Assembly: GCA_017997515.1 (NCBI GenBank)
Contig: JAGOEY010000042.1
Span: 1 to 10,140 of the forward strand
Direction: 5' to 3'
Length of the DNA stretch: 10,140 bases
Source: Burkholderiaceae bacterium
Lineage (GTDB): Bacteria > Pseudomonadota > Gammaproteobacteria > Burkholderiales > Burkholderiaceae
Below are positions 6,371 through 10,140 of this stretch, one piece after another; position 1 is the stretch's first letter, and each line of letters starts with the position of its first letter. The translations under genes were made by a program, and so were the position numbers. The notes under the pieces are model-generated. The model was not told the origin of the DNA, did no database searches, and saw only the letters and a list, made by a program, of their open reading frames with translations.

Positions 6371-7300
6371 TCATACGCGATCAATAATTTTTTCGCCAAA
6401 CAGCCCTTGCGGCCGGATCAGCAGGAAGCCCAGCGCCAGCACATAGGCAAACCAGATCTCGATGCCTCCGCCGACGAACGGGCCCAGGTACACCTCGGAC
6501 AGCTTCTCGCCGACGCCGATGATCAGCCCGCCGATGATTGCGCCGGGCACCGAGGTGAGACCACCCAGGATGACCACTGGCAGGGCCCGCATGGCCACCG
6601 TGGCCAGCGAGAACTGCACGCCCAGCTTGCTGCCCCAGATCATCCCGGCCACCAGTGCCACGACACCGGCCACAAACCAGACGATGACCCAGATGCGGTT
6701 GAGCGGAATACCGATGGACTGGGCCGCCTGGTGGTCGTCAGCCACGGCGCGTAATGCACGGCCGGTGGAGGTTTTCTGGAAGAACAGGCTGAGCAGCACC
6801 ACCAGCAGGGCTGCGATCAGTGCTGCTATCAGGTCTTCCTTGTTGATCAGAATGCCACCCTGGAACAGGGAGTCCAGCACGAAGATCGGGTCTTTGGGCA
6901 TACCAATGTCGATCTTGTAGATGTTGCTGCCAAAGATGGTTTGCCCCAGGCCTTCCATGAAATAGGTGATACCCAGCGTGGCCATCAGCAGGGTGGCACC
7001 TTCCTGGTTGACCAGGTGGCGCAGCACCAGCCGCTCGATCAGCCAGGCCATCAGGAACATGATGAAGGCCGCAATGAGGAAGGCGCCAATGTTGGCCAGG
7101 GTGCGGCTCTCGATGCCTGTCCATTGCGGAATCCATTCGGCAAACCGGGCCATGGCCAGTGCCGCGAACAGCACCATCGCACCTTGCGCAAAGTTGAAGA
7201 CACCCGACGCCTTGTAAATCAGCACAAAGCCCAGTGCCACCAGCGAATACAGCATGCCGGCCATCAGGCCACCGAGCAGTGTTTCTAAAAAGAATGCCAT
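6371..7300 (-). CDS. livH: ABC importer inner-membrane permease, LivH type
   Basis: This 309-aa multi-pass membrane protein is the LivM partner in the pore. The N-terminal region has the LivH pattern LYSLVALGFVLIYKASGVFN (17-36) followed by FAQGAM. Other motifs are the ATPase-contacting loop GRALRAVADDHQAAQSIGI (180-198), VILGGLTSVPGAIIGGLIIG (243-262) and the terminal RPQGLFG (296-302). Hydrophobic segments are at about 8-29, 41-55, 70-90, 103-123, 156-174, 202-222, 238-262 and 283-296. The frame opens further upstream at 7384, but those 28 residues are polar and overlap the livG coding end. The ATG at 7300 has a strong ribosome site and starts directly with the membrane segment, so it was chosen. 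It is 10 bases after the livG stop, indicating translational coupling. Confidence 0.95.
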   Translation of the reverse strand: MAFFLETLLGGLMAGMLYSLVALGFVLIYKASGVFNFAQGAMVLFAALAMARFAEWIPQWTGIESRTLANIGAFLIAAFIMFLMAWLIERLVLRHLVNQEGATLLMATLGITYFMEGLGQTIFGSNIYKIDIGMPKDPIFVLDSLFQGGILINKEDLIAALIAALLVVLLSLFFQKTSTGRALRAVADDHQAAQSIGIPLNRIWVIVWFVAGVVALVAGMIWGSKLGVQFSLATVAMRALPVVILGGLTSVPGAIIGGLIIGVGEKLSEVYLGPFVGGGIEIWFAYVLALGFLLIRPQGLFGEKIIDRV

Positions 7301-7306
7301 TTTTTT

Positions 7307-7311
7307 CTCCT
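7307..7311 (-). promoter_or_regulatory. livH ribosome binding site overlapping the livG stop codon
   Basis: Minus-strand AGGAG (7311-7307) followed by six A residues precedes the livH ATG at 7300-7298. The first A of the site is the last base of the livG TGA. This fixes the livH start and implies that ribosomes finishing livG can restart on livH, keeping ATPase and permease amounts matched. Confidence 0.85.
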
Positions 7312-8093
7312 CAGTGGCTCGTGCCAAGGTAGGCGCTGATGACGTCCGGGTTGGCGCGCACCTCTTCGGGTGTGCCGTCGCCAATCTTCTTGCCGTAGTC
7401 CAGCACCACCACGCGGTCGCTGATGTCCATGACCACCCCCATGTCGTGTTCGATCAAGACTACGGTGGTGCCAAACTCGTCGTTCACGTCCAGCACGAAG
7501 CGGCACATGTCCTGTTTCTCTTCCACGTTCATGCCGGCCATGGGCTCGTCGAGCAGCAGCACCTGCGGCTCCATGGCCAGGGCACGGCCCAGGTCCACGC
7601 GTTTTTGCAGGCCGTAGGGCAACTGGCCCACAGGTGTCTTGCGGTAAGCCTGGATTTCGAGGAAGTCGATGATGTGTTCGACGTATTCGCGGTGGCGTGT
7701 TTCTTCACGCTCTGCGGGGCCGATCCGCAGCGCCTGCATCAGCAGGTTGCTTTTGATCTTGAGGTTGCGCCCGGTCATGATGTTGTCCACCACACTCATG
7801 CCCTTGAACAGCGCCAGGTTCTGGAAAGTGCGCGCCACACCCATCTCCGCCACTTGGCGCGAGTTCATGTGGCTGAAGGTTTTGCCCCGGAAGGTGATGG
7901 AGCCTTCCGAAGGTGTGTAGACCCCGTTGATGCAGTTCAGCATCGAACTTTTGCCCGCGCCGTTGGGGCCGATGATGGCGCGGATCTCATGCTCACGCAC
8001 GTTGAACGAAATGTCTGTCAACGCCTTCACGCCGCCAAATCGCAGGCTGATGTTGTTGACGTCGAGGATGACGTCGCCGATCTTCTTGCTCAT
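7311..8093 (-). CDS. livG: ABC importer ATP-binding protein, LivG type
   Basis: This 260-aa cytoplasmic ATPase subunit is the LivF partner. Motifs in order: Walker A GPNGAGKSS (42-50), Q-loop RTFQNLALF (Q91), a LivG-style signature LPYGLQKRV (158-166; LivG proteins normally read AYGQQR-like here instead of LSGGQ), Walker B VLLLDEP (178-184), the family AGMN after it, and switch histidine H216 in LIEHDM. The C-terminus PEEVRANPDVISAYLG is the usual LivG tail. The ATG at 8093 gives the standard N-terminus; the ribosome site is poor (GGGGGCTCC just upstream). It comes 79 bp after the acyl-CoA synthetase gene and overlaps the livH ribosome site by one base. Confidence 0.95.
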   Translation of the reverse strand: MSKKIGDVILDVNNISLRFGGVKALTDISFNVREHEIRAIIGPNGAGKSSMLNCINGVYTPSEGSITFRGKTFSHMNSRQVAEMGVARTFQNLALFKGMSVVDNIMTGRNLKIKSNLLMQALRIGPAEREETRHREYVEHIIDFLEIQAYRKTPVGQLPYGLQKRVDLGRALAMEPQVLLLDEPMAGMNVEEKQDMCRFVLDVNDEFGTTVVLIEHDMGVVMDISDRVVVLDYGKKIGDGTPEEVRANPDVISAYLGTSH

Positions 8094-8128
8094 GGAGCCC
8101 CCACGCTTGTCATTTCATGTACTGCGCT

Positions 8129-8143
8129 GCCCCCCGAGGGGGC
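8129..8143. repeat. C-run/G-run hairpin between the synthetase gene and livG
   Basis: GCCCCC (8129-8134) pairs with GGGGGC (8138-8143) around the loop CGA. It resembles the CCCCC-GGGGG core of the repeat at 6281-6360 and the Comamonadaceae intergenic motif CCCCCCGAGGGGG. No T run follows on the minus strand, so it is not scored as a terminator. The 79-bp gap otherwise shows nothing clear. Confidence 0.55.
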
Positions 8144-8172
8144 CTTCGCAACTTGGAGCGGTCCGGCGTTGC

Positions 8173-10140
8173 TCATGCTGCAGCCTTCACAGGGGCAAAG
8201 GTTTTTGCGTCGGATATCTTGAGGGTGGCGCTTACGCTGCCCGTGCGTCCGTCTTCAAACTTCACTGCGGTTTCGATGAACTGTTCTGTTTTGTCGCTGT
8301 ACAGCGCATCCACCAGCGGTTGGTATTTCTCGGCGATAAAGCCGCGGCGGACCTTGTTGGTGCGGGTCAGCTCGCCGTCGTCGGCGTCCAGCTCCTTGTG
8401 CAGCACCAGGAAGCGGCTGACCTGGCTGCCCGCCAGCAGCGTGTCCACCGAGAGGTCGGCGTTGACCTTCTCCACACACTCGCGGATGAGTTGGTACACC
8501 TCGGGTTTCTGTGCCAGATCGGTGTAGCCCGCATAAGGCAGGTTGCGGCGCTCGGCCCAGTTGCCCACGGCATCGAAGTCGATGTTCACCATCACACAGG
8601 CTTTTTCGCGCTGGTCGCCATAAGCCACCACTTCCTTGATGTGCGGGAAAAACTTGAGTTTGTTCTCCACATACTTGGGCGCAAACATGGCGCCGTCGTT
8701 GCTGCCACCCTTGATGCGGCCCACGTCTTTCACGCGGTCGATGATCTTGAGGTGGCCATGGCCGTCGATGAAGCCCGCATCACTGGTGTGGTACCAGCCG
8801 TCGGTGGTCAGCACCTCGGCGGTGGCGGCCGGGTTCTTGTAGTACTCCTTCAGCAGTCCGGGAGACTTGACGAGAATTTCGCCGTTGTCAGCGAGTTTGA
8901 TTTCCACACCCCGGCACGGCACACCCACGGTGTCGGAGCGGGCCTCGTTGTCGGGCTGCAGGCACACAAACACGGCGGTTTCGGTCGAGCCGTACAGCTG
9001 TTTGAGGTTGATGCCAATGGAGCGGTAAAACGTGAACAGATCCGGCCCAATCGCCTCACCCGCCGTGTAGGCAATCCGCACGCGGCTCATGCCGAGGTTG
9101 TTGCGCAGCGGGCCATACACCAGCAAGTTGCCCAGCCCGTACAGCAGGGTGTTGCCCAGGCCAATCGGTTTGCCGTCCATCCGTGCCGGGCCCACACGTT
9201 GGGCCACATCCATGAAGGCCTTGAACATCTTGCGTTTGAGTGCACCCGCGTCTTCCATACGGATCATCACACTTGTCAGCAGGCCTTCAAACACGCGGGG
9301 CGGCGCAAAGTAATAGGTTGGGCCAATCTCTTTCAGGTCGATCATCACCGTGCTGGCGGACTCGGGGCAGTTCACCACATAGCCACAGGCCAGCCACTGC
9401 GAGTAGCTGAAGATGTTCTGGCCAATCCAGGCCGGTGGCAGGTAGGCCAGCACTTCTTCATCGCTGGTGAGTTTGTCGAATTCGGCACCCGCCTGGGCAC
9501 GGTCAATCAGGCTGCTGTGGGTGTGCACCACCCCTTTCGGGTTGCCTGTGGTGCCGGACGTGAAAAACATCGCTGCCACATCGGTAGCGTGTGCCTTGGC
9601 AACCTCGTCCTTGAAGAAGGTGGGGTTGCTGGCCGCGAAGCTCTTGCCCGCTGTGAGCAGCTCATCCAGCGCTGTCAAACCGGCTTCGTGGTAGTTGCGC
9701 AGGCCGCGTGGGTCGTCGTAGTAAATGTGGGCCAGTTGCGGGCAGCTTTCGCGCACCTCCAGCATCTTGTCGACCTGCTCCTGGTCTTCCACGAGGCAGA
9801 AACGCACCTCGGCATTGGTGATCGGGAACACACACTCTGCGGCCGCCGCGTCCTGGTACAGCGGCACGGGGATGGCCCCCAGCGCCTGCGCCGCCAGCAT
9901 GGTGGCCGACAGGCGAGGGCGGTTGGCGCCGACGACGATCATGTGTTCACCCCGCTGCAGCCCGGCTTGGTGCAGGCCACAGGCCAGGTGTTCCACCAGC
10001 GTGGCCATGTCGGCCCAGCTGCGGGTTTGCCAGATGCCGTATTCCTTCTCGCGCATGGCGGGCGCACCGGGGCGCTCGGTGGCATGTTTGAGCAGCAGCC
10101 GGGGGAACGTGCTGGCCTCTGCGGTCGCGGTGGTCTGCAT
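8173..10140 (-). CDS. Long-chain acyl-CoA synthetase-like AMP-forming ligase
   Basis: This 655-aa cytoplasmic enzyme of the adenylate-forming superfamily most resembles the long-chain acyl-CoA synthetases (FAA1/COG1022 type). It would convert a carboxylic acid, ATP and CoA to acyl-CoA, AMP and pyrophosphate. All core motifs are intact: phosphate loop FTSGTTGNPKG (193-203), YGSTE (383-387), GWYHTSD (448-454), hinge IDRVKDVGRIKGG (467-479), and C-terminal ELTRTNKVRR (590-599) with the catalytic lysine K596. Length fits the family. The ATG is exactly the last three bases of the window; FPRLLLKHATERPGAPAMR at 12-30 is the usual family opening, so the start is plausible, but its ribosome site and any longer N-terminus are outside. 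It is the first visible gene of the transporter cluster. Chain length or aromatic preference cannot be told from motifs. Confidence 0.92.
   Translation of the reverse strand: MQTTATAEASTFPRLLLKHATERPGAPAMREKEYGIWQTRSWADMATLVEHLACGLHQAGLQRGEHMIVVGANRPRLSATMLAAQALGAIPVPLYQDAAAAECVFPITNAEVRFCLVEDQEQVDKMLEVRESCPQLAHIYYDDPRGLRNYHEAGLTALDELLTAGKSFAASNPTFFKDEVAKAHATDVAAMFFTSGTTGNPKGVVHTHSSLIDRAQAGAEFDKLTSDEEVLAYLPPAWIGQNIFSYSQWLACGYVVNCPESASTVMIDLKEIGPTYYFAPPRVFEGLLTSVMIRMEDAGALKRKMFKAFMDVAQRVGPARMDGKPIGLGNTLLYGLGNLLVYGPLRNNLGMSRVRIAYTAGEAIGPDLFTFYRSIGINLKQLYGSTETAVFVCLQPDNEARSDTVGVPCRGVEIKLADNGEILVKSPGLLKEYYKNPAATAEVLTTDGWYHTSDAGFIDGHGHLKIIDRVKDVGRIKGGSNDGAMFAPKYVENKLKFFPHIKEVVAYGDQREKACVMVNIDFDAVGNWAERRNLPYAGYTDLAQKPEVYQLIRECVEKVNADLSVDTLLAGSQVSRFLVLHKELDADDGELTRTNKVRRGFIAEKYQPLVDALYSDKTEQFIETAVKFEDGRTGSVSATLKISDAKTFAPVKAAA

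Noticed and set aside
7301..7384. An upstream ATG extending livH by 28 residues
   Set aside because: The extension is polar, unlike the LivH N-terminus, overlaps the end of livG, and has no ribosome site, whereas the ATG at 7300 has AGGAG at ideal spacing.
8129..8143. Strong GC hairpin considered as a terminator of the acyl-CoA synthetase gene
   Set aside because: No T run follows on the minus strand, and similar hairpins occur in other operon gaps as parts of repeats.
7254..8222. A 322-codon open frame on the plus strand
   Set aside because: It is antisense to livG, with His/Val/Ala-rich low-information translation and no ribosome site or recognisable motif; a shadow of the coding bias.
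1..10140. CRISPR arrays, tRNA/rRNA genes, insertion sequences, toxin-antitoxin or phage genes
   Set aside because: None was seen on reading both strands; there are no regularly spaced direct repeats and no transposase- or integrase-like motifs.

Overview
The window looks like chromosomal DNA from a betaproteobacterium of the order Burkholderiales, most likely family Comamonadaceae (Rhodoferax/Polaromonas/Acidovorax-like). The grounds are high-GC coding with strong C/G third-position bias, an orphan Bug-type periplasmic binding protein, and several intergenic repeats whose wording I recognise from that family. This placement is from memory and was not searched.

All supported genes lie on the minus strand, so transcription runs from the right edge to the left. 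In that order they are: a 655-aa long-chain acyl-CoA synthetase-like ligase (its ATG is the last three bases of the window); livG (ATPase); livH (permease, translationally coupled to livG); livM (second permease); a periplasmic amino-acid/amide-type binding protein; livF (second ATPase); a short PaaK-like adenylate-forming ligase with unusual nucleotide-binding motifs; and a Bug/TctC-type binding protein that ends at a strong intrinsic terminator. Left of the terminator is a perfect FNR/ANR-type palindrome, followed by the first 42 codons of a further leftward gene that runs off the window.

The five central genes form a complete branched-chain amino acid family (HAAT) ABC importer. Two different acyl-CoA-forming ligases, one on each side, suggest that the importer carries a carboxylic acid (aromatic, fatty or other organic acid) that is activated to a CoA thioester after uptake, rather than leucine or isoleucine. 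That is inference from context: no catabolic enzymes fall within the window and the substrate cannot be read from the sequence.

The gaps between operon genes (79, 138, 88, 100, 157 and 124 bp) contain no convincing internal terminator. Four of them hold palindromic repeats: two related units that share both ends but differ by an internal deletion (3690-3726 and 6281-6360), a C/G-run hairpin at 8129-8143, and a different Comamonadaceae-type element at 2683-2743. No tRNA, rRNA, CRISPR array, transposase or phage gene was seen, and no gene-free stretch exceeds 300 bases.
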